A DNA stretch of 64,000 bases from Streptomyces tailanensis (GTDB lineage Bacteria; Actinomycetota; Actinomycetes; Streptomycetales; Streptomycetaceae): assembly GCF_008386495.1 (NCBI RefSeq), contig NZ_VTHJ01000018.1, positions 62,001 through 126,000 of the forward strand, written 5' to 3'. The translations under genes were made by a program, and so were the position numbers. Numbering within the stretch: the first letter of the stretch is position 1; each line of letters starts with the position of its first letter. The notes under the pieces were generated by a model. It did no database searches and was not told the origin of the DNA. It was given only the letters and a program-made list of their open reading frames with translations. This document shows positions 17,514 through 28,220 of the stretch, piece after piece.

Positions 17514-18874
17514 GCGCGTACTACCTCGCCGCAGAAGACCTCTCGATGTTCGGCCGTGACCCCTGGTGGCTGGTCGTCATCAAGGCGGTGTTCTGCTTCG
17601 CCTTCCTGATGGTGACCGTGCTGTTGTCCATCGTGTGGGAGCGCAAGGTCGTCGCCTGGATGCAGCTGCGCATCGGCCCCAACAGGAATGGCCCCTGGGG
17701 CATGCTCCAGTCGCTGGCCGACGGCATCAAACTGATGCTCAAGGAAGACGTCATCGTCAAACGCGCGGACAAGGTCGTCTACGTCCTCGCGCCGATCGTC
17801 GCGGCCATCCCGGCCTTCATGGCGATCGCGGTGATTCCCTTCGGCCCCGCCGGCAACGAGATCTCGATCTTCGGCCAGCGCACCACGATGCAGCTCACCG
17901 ACCTGCCGATCGCGATGCTCTACATCCTCGCCGTCGCCTCGGTGGGCATCTACGGGATCGTTCTGGCGGGTTGGAGTTCCGGATCCACCTACCCGCTGCT
18001 GGGCGGTCTCCGCTCCTGCGCGCAGATGATCTCGTACGAGATCGCCATGGGCGCCGCCTTCGCCTCGGTCTTCCTGTACTCCGGGTCGATGTCGACGTCG
18101 GCGATCGTGGAGGCGCAGGCGGACCGCTGGTACATCGTGCTGCTGCCGGTGTCGTTCGTGATCTACATCGTGACCATGGTCGGTGAGACCAACCGCGCCC
18201 CCTTCGACATGCCGGAGTCCGAGGGCGACCTGGTCGGCGGCTTCAACACCGAGTACTCGTCCATCAAGTTCGCGATGTTCATGCTCGCCGAGTACGTGAA
18301 CATGGTGACGGTCTCGGCAGTTTCGGTGACGCTCTTCCTGGGCGGCTGGCGGGCCCCGTACCCGATCAGCGCTTTCTGGGAGGGCGCCAACCACGGCTGG
18401 TGGCCGATGCTCTGGTTCGTGGTGAAGGTGCAGCTGCTGCTGTTCTTCTTCATCTGGCTGCGCGGCACGCTCCCGCGCGTCCGCTACGACCAGCTGATGA
18501 AGCTCGGCTGGAAGGTCCTCATCCCGGTCTCCGTGGTCTGGCTGATGCTCGTCGCGACCGTACGGACCCTCAGGAACGAGAACTACGAATTCGCCGAGAT
18601 CGCGCTCTACGTCGGTGGCGCCGTCCTCGTCCTCTTCCTGCTCTCGGTCGTCGCGGACATGATCCGCGAGCGGCGCGAGGCGCAGGAGAAGCCCGCCGGA
18701 CCGGCCGCCTTCGACGCGATGGCCGGCGGATTCCCCGTACCGCCCCTGCCCGGACAGACCCTCCCGCCGGTGCCGCGCAGGCGGCCGCGCCGCGAGCGGG
18801 AGCTGATTGTCAGTGGTGGGTCCGATACTGACAGTGACGGATCTTCGAATGGGAAGGAGGCGTCCGATGGCTGA
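17510..18874 (+). CDS. nuoH: NADH-quinone oxidoreductase subunit H
   Basis: A 454-residue membrane subunit with eight helices that shapes the quinone tunnel and couples quinone reduction to the proton pumps. The signatures ERKVVAWMQLRIGPNRNGP (about 44-62) and GETNRAPFDMPESEGDLVGG (about 224-243) are the family's two conserved cytoplasmic loops. The C-terminal 60 residues beyond the last helix are polar, Pro/Arg-rich and actinobacteria-like. It overlaps nuoG by 4 bases and nuoI by 8. Confidence 0.97.
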   Translation: MSAYYLAAEDLSMFGRDPWWLVVIKAVFCFAFLMVTVLLSIVWERKVVAWMQLRIGPNRNGPWGMLQSLADGIKLMLKEDVIVKRADKVVYVLAPIVAAIPAFMAIAVIPFGPAGNEISIFGQRTTMQLTDLPIAMLYILAVASVGIYGIVLAGWSSGSTYPLLGGLRSCAQMISYEIAMGAAFASVFLYSGSMSTSAIVEAQADRWYIVLLPVSFVIYIVTMVGETNRAPFDMPESEGDLVGGFNTEYSSIKFAMFMLAEYVNMVTVSAVSVTLFLGGWRAPYPISAFWEGANHGWWPMLWFVVKVQLLLFFFIWLRGTLPRVRYDQLMKLGWKVLIPVSVVWLMLVATVRTLRNENYEFAEIALYVGGAVLVLFLLSVVADMIRERREAQEKPAGPAAFDAMAGGFPVPPLPGQTLPPVPRRRPRRERELIVSGGSDTDSDGSSNGKEASDG

Positions 18875-19508
18875 GGAGCCGAAGGAGACCAAGCCGGGTT
18901 TCCAGAACCCTGTCGCCGGCTTTGGCGTGACCTTCAAGGCCATGTTCAAGAAGCGGCTGACCGAGCAGTATCCGGAGCAGCAGAAGACCACGGCCCCGCG
19001 GTTCCACGGCCGGCACCAGCTCAACCGCCATCCGGACGGCCTGGAGAAGTGCGTCGGCTGCGAGCTGTGCGCCTGGGCCTGTCCCGCCGACGCCATCTAC
19101 GTGGAGGGCGCGGACAACACCGACGAGGAGCGCTACTCGCCGGGCGAGCGGTACGGCCGCGTCTACCAGATCAACTACGCCCGCTGCATCCTGTGCGGCC
19201 TGTGCATCGAGGCGTGCCCCACGCGCGCGTTGACGATGACCAACGAGTTCGAGTTGGCCGACTCCAGCCGCGCCAACCTCATCTACACCAAGGAACAGCT
19301 GCTCGCCGGACTGGAAGAGGGCATGGTCGACACGCCCCACGCCATCTACCCCGGCACGGACGAGCAGGACTACTACCGGGGGCTCGTCACCGAGGCCGCG
19401 TCTGGTACAGAGCGCCAGGTCGCCACCTCCCAGGGCGAGAAGCCGCAGGACGCCGCCTCGACCTTCGGCGAGGGCGAGCCGGCGTCGGAGAAGGTGATCC
19501 GCCGATGA
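18867..19508 (+). CDS. nuoI: NADH-quinone oxidoreductase subunit I
   Basis: A 213-residue ferredoxin-like subunit with two [4Fe-4S] clusters (N6a and N6b) linking NuoG to NuoB. Both CxxCxxCxxxCP motifs are complete: CVGCELCAWACP (about 56-67) and CILCGLCIEACP (about 109-120). An amphipathic N-terminal stretch would lie on the membrane. The C-terminal 50 residues are acidic and low in complexity. The start ATG 18867 has GGAAGGAGG upstream inside the end of nuoH. Its stop overlaps nuoJ by 4 bases. Confidence 0.97.
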   Translation: MAEEPKETKPGFQNPVAGFGVTFKAMFKKRLTEQYPEQQKTTAPRFHGRHQLNRHPDGLEKCVGCELCAWACPADAIYVEGADNTDEERYSPGERYGRVYQINYARCILCGLCIEACPTRALTMTNEFELADSSRANLIYTKEQLLAGLEEGMVDTPHAIYPGTDEQDYYRGLVTEAASGTERQVATSQGEKPQDAASTFGEGEPASEKVIRR

Positions 19509-20353
19509 CACAGTTCGCCGCCGCAGCCACTCTTTCTGCCGGCACCTCCACCGGTGAGGCCTTCCAGTTCTGGGTGCTCGGCACCATCGCCGTGCTCGGC
19601 GCCCTGGGCACGGTCTTCATGAAGAAGACCGTGCACAGTGCGCTCTCCCTCGCCGGGACCATGATCATCCTGGCGGTGTTCTACCTCGCCAACGGCGCCT
19701 ACTTCCTGGGCGTCGTACAGATCATCGTCTACACCGGCGCGATCATGATGCTGTTCCTGTTCGTGGTGATGCTCGTCGGCGTCACGGCCGCGGACTCGCT
19801 GAAGGAGACCATCAAGGGCCAGCGCTGGCTGGCCCTCCTCTGTGGCCTCGGCTTCGGCATCCTGCTCGTCGCGGGCATCGGCAACGCGGCGCTGACGGAG
19901 TTCGACGGCCTCGCCCAGGCCAACGCGGGTGGGAACGTGGAGGGCCTCGCGGCCCTGATCTTCACCGACTACGTGTTCGCCTTCGAGCTCACCGGCGCCC
20001 TGCTGATCACGGCCGCCGTCGGCGCCATGGTGCTCACCCACCGCGAGCGCACCGAGCGCGCCAAGACCCAGCGGGAGCTGGCCGAGCAGCGCGTACGCGA
20101 GGGCAAGCACCTGCCGCCGCTGCCGGCACCCGGTGTGTACGCGCGGCACAACGCGGTCGACATCGCGGGCCTGCTGCCCGACGGCACCCCGTCCGAGCTG
20201 ACCGTCAACAAGACGCTGCGGGACCGCGGCCAGATCCGTGACGTGTCGGCCCAGGCGCTGAACGACCTCAAGGCCCTGGAGCGGCGCGCCGAGGACCGGC
20301 TGGAGCGCACGAACAGCGGAAGCAACGGGAAGAACGGGGAGGCATCGAAGTGA
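19505..20353 (+). CDS. nuoJ: NADH-quinone oxidoreductase subunit J
   Basis: A 282-residue membrane subunit with five helices in the first 175 residues. The strongly conserved VVQIIVYTGAIMMLFLFVVM (about 73-92) contains the pi-bulge helix that reorganises during coupling. The C-terminal 100 residues are hydrophilic and charged, much longer than in enterobacterial NuoJ (about 184 residues) but usual in Streptomyces. It overlaps nuoI and nuoK by 4 bases each. Confidence 0.96.
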   Translation: MTQFAAAATLSAGTSTGEAFQFWVLGTIAVLGALGTVFMKKTVHSALSLAGTMIILAVFYLANGAYFLGVVQIIVYTGAIMMLFLFVVMLVGVTAADSLKETIKGQRWLALLCGLGFGILLVAGIGNAALTEFDGLAQANAGGNVEGLAALIFTDYVFAFELTGALLITAAVGAMVLTHRERTERAKTQRELAEQRVREGKHLPPLPAPGVYARHNAVDIAGLLPDGTPSELTVNKTLRDRGQIRDVSAQALNDLKALERRAEDRLERTNSGSNGKNGEASK

Positions 20354-20649
20354 ATCCCGTCAACTACCTGTATCTCGCCGCCCTGTTGTTCACGATCGGC
20401 GCCACCGGCGTCCTGATCAGGCGGAACGCGATCGTGGTGTTCATGTGCGTCGAGCTGATGCTCAACGCCTGCAACCTCGCCCTCGTCGCCTTCTCCCGAA
20501 TGCACGGCAATCTCGACGGCCAGATCATCGCCTTCTTCACGATGGTCGTCGCCGCCGCGGAGGTCGTGGTCGGACTCGCGATCATCGTGTCGCTGTTCCG
20601 TTCCCGCCACTCGGCCTCGGTCGACGACGCCAGCCTGATGAAGCTGTAA
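20350..20649 (+). CDS. nuoK: NADH-quinone oxidoreductase subunit K
   Basis: A 99-residue, three-helix subunit (MrpC-like) of the proton-translocating chain. The conserved Glu residues are in FMCVELMLNACNL (about 34-46) and VAAAEVVVGLAI (about 66-77). GTG start at 20350 overlapping nuoJ's stop; the length is exactly that of the family. nuoL begins 15 bases downstream. Confidence 0.97.
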   Translation: MNPVNYLYLAALLFTIGATGVLIRRNAIVVFMCVELMLNACNLALVAFSRMHGNLDGQIIAFFTMVVAAAEVVVGLAIIVSLFRSRHSASVDDASLMKL

Positions 20650-20664
20650 GGGGTCGGAAGAATC

Positions 20665-22605
20665 GTGGAGAACCTGATTGCGCTGCTGGTGGCGGCGCCC
20701 CTGCTCGGAGCGGCGGTCCTGCTGTGCGGCGGCCGGCGCCTCGACGCCGTCGGCCACTGGCTCGGCACGGCCCTCGCCGCGGCTTCGTTCGTCATCGGTG
20801 TCGTCCTCTTCGCCGACATGGCCGGCAAGGACGCCGAACACCGCGAGATCGGCCAGCACCTGTTCAGCTGGATCCCGGTCGAGGGCTTCCAGGCGGACGT
20901 CGCCTTCCAACTCGACCAGCTGTCGATGACGTTCGTGCTGCTGATCACCGGAGTCGGCTCGCTCATCCATGTGTACTCGATCGGGTACATGGAGCACGAC
21001 GAGCGCCGACGCCGCTTCTTCGGCTATCTGAACCTGTTCCTCGCGGCGATGCTGCTGCTCGTCCTCGCCGACAACTATCTGCTGCTGTACGTCGGCTGGG
21101 AGGGCGTCGGCCTCGCCTCGTACCTGCTGATCGGCTTCTGGCAGCACAAGCCCAGCGCCGCCACCGCCGCGAAGAAGGCATTCCTGGTCAACCGCGTCGG
21201 CGACATGGGGCTGTCCATCGCCATCATGCTGATGTTCACCACCTTCGGGACCTTCGCCTTCGGGCCGGTCCTGGAGTCCACCGGTGAGACCAGCGAAGGC
21301 ATGCTCACCGCCATCGGCCTGATGCTGCTGCTCGCCGCATGCGGCAAGTCCGCCCAGGTGCCGCTGCAGTCCTGGCTCGGGGACGCGATGGAGGGCCCGA
21401 CCCCGGTCTCGGCCCTCATCCACGCCGCGACCATGGTGACCGCGGGCGTCTACCTGATCGTCCGCTCCGGGGAGATCTTCAACGCGGCCCCGGACGCGCA
21501 GCTGGCCGTCACCGTGGTCGGCGCGGTCACGCTCCTCTTCGGTGCGATCGTCGGTTGCGCGAAGGACGACATCAAGAAGGCCCTCGCCGGGTCGACGATG
21601 TCGCAGATCGGCTACATGATCCTGGCCGCCGGCCTCGGCCCGATCGGCTATGTCTTCGCGATCATGCACCTGGTGACGCACGGCTTCTTCAAGGCCGGGC
21701 TGTTCCTCGGCGCCGGCTCGGTCATGCACGGCATGAACGACGAGGTCGACATGCGCAAGTACGGCGGCCTCCGCAAGTACATGCCGGTCACGTTCGTGAC
21801 GTTCGGCCTCGGTTACCTCGCCATCATCGGTTTCCCCGGTCTGTCCGGCTTCTTCTCCAAGGACAAGATCATCGAGGCGGCGTTCGCCAAGGGCGGCACC
21901 GAGGGCTGGATCCTCGGCGGCGTCGCCCTCCTGGGCGCGGCCATCACGGCCTTCTACATGACGCGCGTGATGCTGATGACGTTCTTCGGGGAGGAGCGGT
22001 GGCAGCCGGCGCCCGACCCGGACAAGGCGCCGAGTGTCGAGCCCGGCATCGAGGTGCACCCCGGTGAGATGCCGCACCCGCACGAGTCACCCAAGGTCAT
22101 GACGATCCCCATGATCGTGCTGGCCGTCGGGTCGGTCTTCGGCGGAGCGTTCTTCAGCATCGGCGACCGGTTCATCCACTGGCTGGAGCCCGTCACCGAC
22201 CACGCCCACGGACACCCGCCGATCAGCGCGCTCGCGGTCACGATGTCCACGGTGGCCGTGATGGTCATCGGCGTCGGCCTCGCCTGGCTCCAGTACGGGC
22301 GCCGTCCCGTCCCGGTCGTCGCCCCGCGCGGGTCGCTGCTCACCCGGGCCGCCCGCCGCGACCTCCTCCAGGACGACTTCAACCACGTCGTCCTCGTACG
22401 CGGCGGAGAGCACCTCACGCGCTCGCTGGTGTACGTCGACCACACCCTGGTCGACGGGGTCGTCAACGGCACGGCGGCCACCATGGGCGGCCTCTCCGGG
22501 CGGCTGCGCCGCATCCAGAACGGCTATGCCCGCTCGTACGCGGTCTCGATGTTCGGCGGCGCTGCGATCCTCATCGCCGCGACCCTGCTGATGAGGGCGG
22601 TCTGA
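20665..22605 (+). CDS. nuoL: NADH-quinone oxidoreductase subunit L
   Basis: A 646-residue antiporter-like proton-pumping subunit at the end of the membrane arm, with about 16 helices and the long lateral helix predicted in its last third. Conserved features include VGWEGVGLASYLLIGFWQHK with the key Glu (about 144-163), LGDAMEGPTPVSALIHAATM (about 236-255) and LVTHGFFKAGLFL near 340. The loop DPDKAPSVEPGIEVHPGEMP before the lateral helix is longer than average. The start is GTG 20665, and nuoM follows after 5 bases. Confidence 0.97.
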   Translation: MENLIALLVAAPLLGAAVLLCGGRRLDAVGHWLGTALAAASFVIGVVLFADMAGKDAEHREIGQHLFSWIPVEGFQADVAFQLDQLSMTFVLLITGVGSLIHVYSIGYMEHDERRRRFFGYLNLFLAAMLLLVLADNYLLLYVGWEGVGLASYLLIGFWQHKPSAATAAKKAFLVNRVGDMGLSIAIMLMFTTFGTFAFGPVLESTGETSEGMLTAIGLMLLLAACGKSAQVPLQSWLGDAMEGPTPVSALIHAATMVTAGVYLIVRSGEIFNAAPDAQLAVTVVGAVTLLFGAIVGCAKDDIKKALAGSTMSQIGYMILAAGLGPIGYVFAIMHLVTHGFFKAGLFLGAGSVMHGMNDEVDMRKYGGLRKYMPVTFVTFGLGYLAIIGFPGLSGFFSKDKIIEAAFAKGGTEGWILGGVALLGAAITAFYMTRVMLMTFFGEERWQPAPDPDKAPSVEPGIEVHPGEMPHPHESPKVMTIPMIVLAVGSVFGGAFFSIGDRFIHWLEPVTDHAHGHPPISALAVTMSTVAVMVIGVGLAWLQYGRRPVPVVAPRGSLLTRAARRDLLQDDFNHVVLVRGGEHLTRSLVYVDHTLVDGVVNGTAATMGGLSGRLRRIQNGYARSYAVSMFGGAAILIAATLLMRAV

Positions 22606-22610
22606 TACCG

Positions 22611-24170
22611 ATGTCCTTTCTCCTGACAGCGACGGCGGCGCTCCCGGCCCTCGGGGCGATCGCCACGGCCGCCGTACCGGCCGCCAAGCGCAACGCCGCC
22701 AAATGGCTCGCGCTGATCGTCTCGCTGGCCACGCTTGTGCTTGCCGCGATCGTCCTGGTCCGCTTCGACCCGGGCGGCGACCGCTACCAGCTCACCGAAT
22801 CGCACGCCTGGATCAAGGACTTCGGGGTGCGCTACGAGCTGGGCGTGGACGGCATCGCGGTGGCGCTCATCGCGCTGACCGCCCTGCTGATCCCGTTCAT
22901 CATCCTCGCGGGCTGGCACGACGCCGACCCCCTGGAGACCGGAAACAAGAGGTGGCGGCCCACCCAGGGCTTCTTCGCCCTGATCCTGGCCGTAGAGGCG
23001 ATGGTGATCATCTCCTTCGAGGCCACCGATGTCTTCCTCTTCTACATCTTCTTCGAAGCCATGCTCATCCCGATGTACTTCCTCATCGGTGGCTTCGGGG
23101 ACCGTGCCCACGAGCACGGCGAGGAGGCGGCGTCGACGCAACGGTCGTACGCCGCGGTGAAGTTCCTCCTCTACAACCTGGCCGGCGGACTGATCATGCT
23201 GGCCGCGGTGATCGGCTTCTACGTGGTGGCCGGGCACTTCTCGCTCCAGACGATCGCCGAGAACGGCGTGCCGGAGATGGCGACCAGCACCGAACGCTGG
23301 CTGTTCCTCGGCTTCTTCTTCGCCTTCGCGGTGAAGGCCCCCCTGTGGCCGCTGCACACCTGGCTGCCCAACGCCATGCAGGAGTCCACCGCCCCGGTTG
23401 CCGTGCTGATCACAGCGGTCGTCGACAAGGTGGGCACCTTCGCGATGCTGCGCTTCTGCCTCCAGCTCTTCCCGGAGGCGAGCAAGTGGGCGACGCCCGC
23501 GATCCTCGTACTGGCGCTCATCAGCATCATCTACGGGGCCCTGCTCGCGGTCGGCCAGCGGGACATGAAGCGGCTGGTGGCGTACGCGTCGATCTCGCAC
23601 TTCGGGTTCATCATCATGGGCATCTTCGCGATGACCAGCCAGGGCCAGTCGGGCGCGACGCTCTACATGGTCAACCACGGGATCTCGACCGCCGCCCTGA
23701 TGCTGGTGGCCGGCTTCCTGATCTCACGGCGCGGATCCCGGCTCATCGCCGACTACGGCGGCGTGCAGAAGGTCGCGCCGGTGCTTGCCGGCACGTTCCT
23801 GATCGGCGGCCTCGCGACCCTGTCCCTGCCGGGACTCGCCCCGTTCGTCAGTGAGTTCCTGGTCCTGGTCGGCACGTTCGCGCGCTACCCGGTGATCGGG
23901 ATCATCGCCACCCTCGGCATCGTTCTCGCCGCGCTCTACACCCTCGTCCTCTACCAGCGGACTATGACGGGCCCGGTGAAGGCCGAGGTCGAGGGCATGC
24001 CCGACCTGAGAGTGCGGGAACTGGTGGTGGTCGCCCCGCTGGTCGTGCTGCTGATCTTCCTGGGCGTCTACCCGAAGCCGGTCACCGACATCGTCAACCC
24101 GGCGGTCAAGCAGACCTTGTCCGACGTACAGAAGCAGGATCCCAAGCCCGAGGTGGAGGCGGCCAAGTGA
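22611..24170 (+). CDS. nuoM: NADH-quinone oxidoreductase subunit M
   Basis: A 519-residue antiporter-like proton pump with 14 predicted helices. The signature FEAMLIPMYFLIGG (about 149-162) has the conserved Glu, and PLWPLHTWLPNAMQESTAPV (about 244-263) the conserved Lys/His helix region. It is homologous to NuoL and NuoN. Its start lies 5 bases after nuoL, and its stop overlaps the nuoN GTG by 4 bases. Confidence 0.97.
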   Translation: MSFLLTATAALPALGAIATAAVPAAKRNAAKWLALIVSLATLVLAAIVLVRFDPGGDRYQLTESHAWIKDFGVRYELGVDGIAVALIALTALLIPFIILAGWHDADPLETGNKRWRPTQGFFALILAVEAMVIISFEATDVFLFYIFFEAMLIPMYFLIGGFGDRAHEHGEEAASTQRSYAAVKFLLYNLAGGLIMLAAVIGFYVVAGHFSLQTIAENGVPEMATSTERWLFLGFFFAFAVKAPLWPLHTWLPNAMQESTAPVAVLITAVVDKVGTFAMLRFCLQLFPEASKWATPAILVLALISIIYGALLAVGQRDMKRLVAYASISHFGFIIMGIFAMTSQGQSGATLYMVNHGISTAALMLVAGFLISRRGSRLIADYGGVQKVAPVLAGTFLIGGLATLSLPGLAPFVSEFLVLVGTFARYPVIGIIATLGIVLAALYTLVLYQRTMTGPVKAEVEGMPDLRVRELVVVAPLVVLLIFLGVYPKPVTDIVNPAVKQTLSDVQKQDPKPEVEAAK

Positions 24171-25819
24171 GCGCATCAGCCGTCCACAGCCTGTGGACAA
24201 CGGCGGCGACCGATCCGATCGACAAGATCGGCGCGCCGGACATCGAATACGGGCAATTGTCGCCCACCTTGATCGTCATCGGGGCGGCGATCATCGGGAT
24301 CCTGATCGAGGCCTTCGTGCCGCGCAAGATCCGCTACTACGCCCAGGTGTTTGTCTCCGTCGTCGCGCTCGCGGCCGCCTTCGCCGCGGTCGTCGCGCTC
24401 GCGGCGGGCGGATACGGCACGACGAAGGCCGGCATCGCGGCGATGGGCGCCATCGCCGTCGACGGACCGGCACTGTTCCTGCAGGGCACGATCCTGCTCG
24501 CCGGAATCCTCGGCGTCTTCACCTTCGCCGAGCGGCGGCTCGACCCGGCGGCACACGGCAACAAGGTCGACTCCTTCGCCGCGCAGGCCGCGTCCGTGCC
24601 CGGCAGTGACAGCGAGAAGGCCGCCGTGAAAGCCGGGTTCGCGACCACCGAGGTGTTCCCGCTGCTGCTGTTCGCCATCGGCGGCATGCTGATCTTCCCG
24701 GCGGCGAACGACCTGCTGACCCTGTTCATCGCCCTGGAAGTCTTCTCCCTTCCGCTGTACCTGCTGTGCGCCGTGGCCCGCCGCAAGCGGCTCATGTCGC
24801 AGGAGGCCGCGGTCAAGTACTTCCTCCTCGGCGCCTTCGCCTCCGCGTTCACCCTCTTCGGCATCGCACTGCTGTACGGCTACGCGGGTTCGGTGTCGTA
24901 TGCGACGATCGCGCAGGTCGTCGACGGGACCGTCGCGGAGATCACCCCGGCGCTCGCCGGCACCATGGGCAACGACGCCCTGCTGCTCATCGGCACCGCC
25001 ATGGTCGTCATGGGCCTGCTGTTCAAGGTGGGTGCGGTGCCGTTCCACATGTGGACGCCGGACGTGTACCAGGGCGCGCCGACGCCGGTCACCGGGTTCA
25101 TGGCGGCGGCCACGAAGGTGGCGGCGTTCGGCGCGCTGCTGCGGCTGCTGTACGTCGTCCTGCCGGGCCTGCGCTGGGACTGGCGGCCGGTCATGTGGGC
25201 CGTCGCCATCGTCACCATGCTGGGCGGCGCGATCGTCGCCATCACCCAGACCGACATCAAGCGGCTGCTCGCGTACTCGTCGATCGCGCACGCGGGATTC
25301 ATCCTCGCGGGTGTCATCGCGACCTCGCCGGACGGTGTCTCGTCGGTGCTGTTCTATCTGGGCGCGTACTCGTTCGTGACGATCGGCGCGTTCGCCGTGG
25401 TGACGTTGGTGCGGGACGCGGGCGGGGAGGCGACCCACCTGTCCAAGTGGGCCGGACTCGGGCGCAGGTCGCCGCTGGTGGCGGCCGTGTTCGCGGTCTT
25501 CCTGCTGGCCTTCGCGGGCATTCCGCTGACGTCCGGGTTCGCCGGGAAGTTCGCGGTGTTCAAGGCGGCGGCGGAGGGTGGCGCGGGTGCGATCGTGGTG
25601 GTCGGTGTGATCTCTTCGGCGATCGCCGCGTTCTTCTACATCAGGGTGATCGTGCTGATGTTCTTCAGCGAGCCGCGACCGGAGGGGCCGACGGTGGCCG
25701 TGCCGTCGCCGCTGACCATGACCGCGATCGGGGTCGGCGTCGTCGTCACGCTGGTGCTGGGTGTGGCGCCGCAGTACTTCCTGGACCTGGCGGGTCAGGC
25801 GGGGACGTTCGTGCGTTGA
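24167..25819 (+). CDS. nuoN: NADH-quinone oxidoreductase subunit N
   Basis: A 550-residue antiporter-like proton pump and last gene of the operon. Conserved regions are TLFIALEVFSLPLYLLCAVA (about 185-204) with the coupling Glu, KVGAVPFHMWTPDVYQGAPT (about 287-306) and RLLAYSSIAHAGF near 366. The first 40 residues are longer than in other groups. The first 12 codons contain a perfect TTGTCCACA DnaA-box sequence on the minus strand. A strong hairpin closes the operon 33 bases downstream. Confidence 0.97.
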   Translation: MSASAVHSLWTTAATDPIDKIGAPDIEYGQLSPTLIVIGAAIIGILIEAFVPRKIRYYAQVFVSVVALAAAFAAVVALAAGGYGTTKAGIAAMGAIAVDGPALFLQGTILLAGILGVFTFAERRLDPAAHGNKVDSFAAQAASVPGSDSEKAAVKAGFATTEVFPLLLFAIGGMLIFPAANDLLTLFIALEVFSLPLYLLCAVARRKRLMSQEAAVKYFLLGAFASAFTLFGIALLYGYAGSVSYATIAQVVDGTVAEITPALAGTMGNDALLLIGTAMVVMGLLFKVGAVPFHMWTPDVYQGAPTPVTGFMAAATKVAAFGALLRLLYVVLPGLRWDWRPVMWAVAIVTMLGGAIVAITQTDIKRLLAYSSIAHAGFILAGVIATSPDGVSSVLFYLGAYSFVTIGAFAVVTLVRDAGGEATHLSKWAGLGRRSPLVAAVFAVFLLAFAGIPLTSGFAGKFAVFKAAAEGGAGAIVVVGVISSAIAAFFYIRVIVLMFFSEPRPEGPTVAVPSPLTMTAIGVGVVVTLVLGVAPQYFLDLAGQAGTFVR

Positions 25820-25851
25820 CGCTCCGCTGGTATGCGGTTGTGCGGATGTGA

Positions 25852-25884
25852 CGGGACCCGGTCTCCTTTGGAGGCCGGGTCCCG
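25852..25884 (+). terminator. nuo operon terminator
   Basis: A perfect 10-bp stem (CGGGACCCGG and its complement) extended inside by CTCC/GGAG around a TTT loop, 33 bases past the nuoN stop. It is the strongest hairpin I see in the window. Confidence 0.88.
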
Positions 25885-26024
25885 CCGCGCGTTGGGCGTG
25901 GGCGCTGCGCACTCTGAAGGGTGGAGCCTGTGGATAACTCTGAGACTGTCGGTGCGGGCGCCTATCGTGGCAAGGGCTGGAGGAAGCGCGGGCGGCGTAG
26001 GACGTAGGACACGGGGGACGGGCG

Positions 26025-28085
<2,061 letters not shown>

Positions 28086-28220
28086 GGAGGGGTGCGGGGG
28101 CCTCCGGCGGTTGGGCCGGGGCGCGTGGGGTGCGCTGTGAGGCTCAGGGCCGCCGTCTTGCGGCTGACCCGCCGTTCCCGTGGCCGTCCCAGTCGCCGGC
28201 CGTCGTGCCGCCCTCGTGCT

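Noticed and set aside
14700..19096. Very long minus-strand open frames (over 850 and 1000 codons) opposite nuoG to nuoI
   Set aside because: They are antisense shadows of high-G+C codons, with His/Arg/Gly-rich filler and no domain; the plus-strand nuo genes are certain.
24181..24200. A replication origin near nuoN
   Set aside because: Only isolated DnaA-box matches; no cluster, no dnaA or dnaN.
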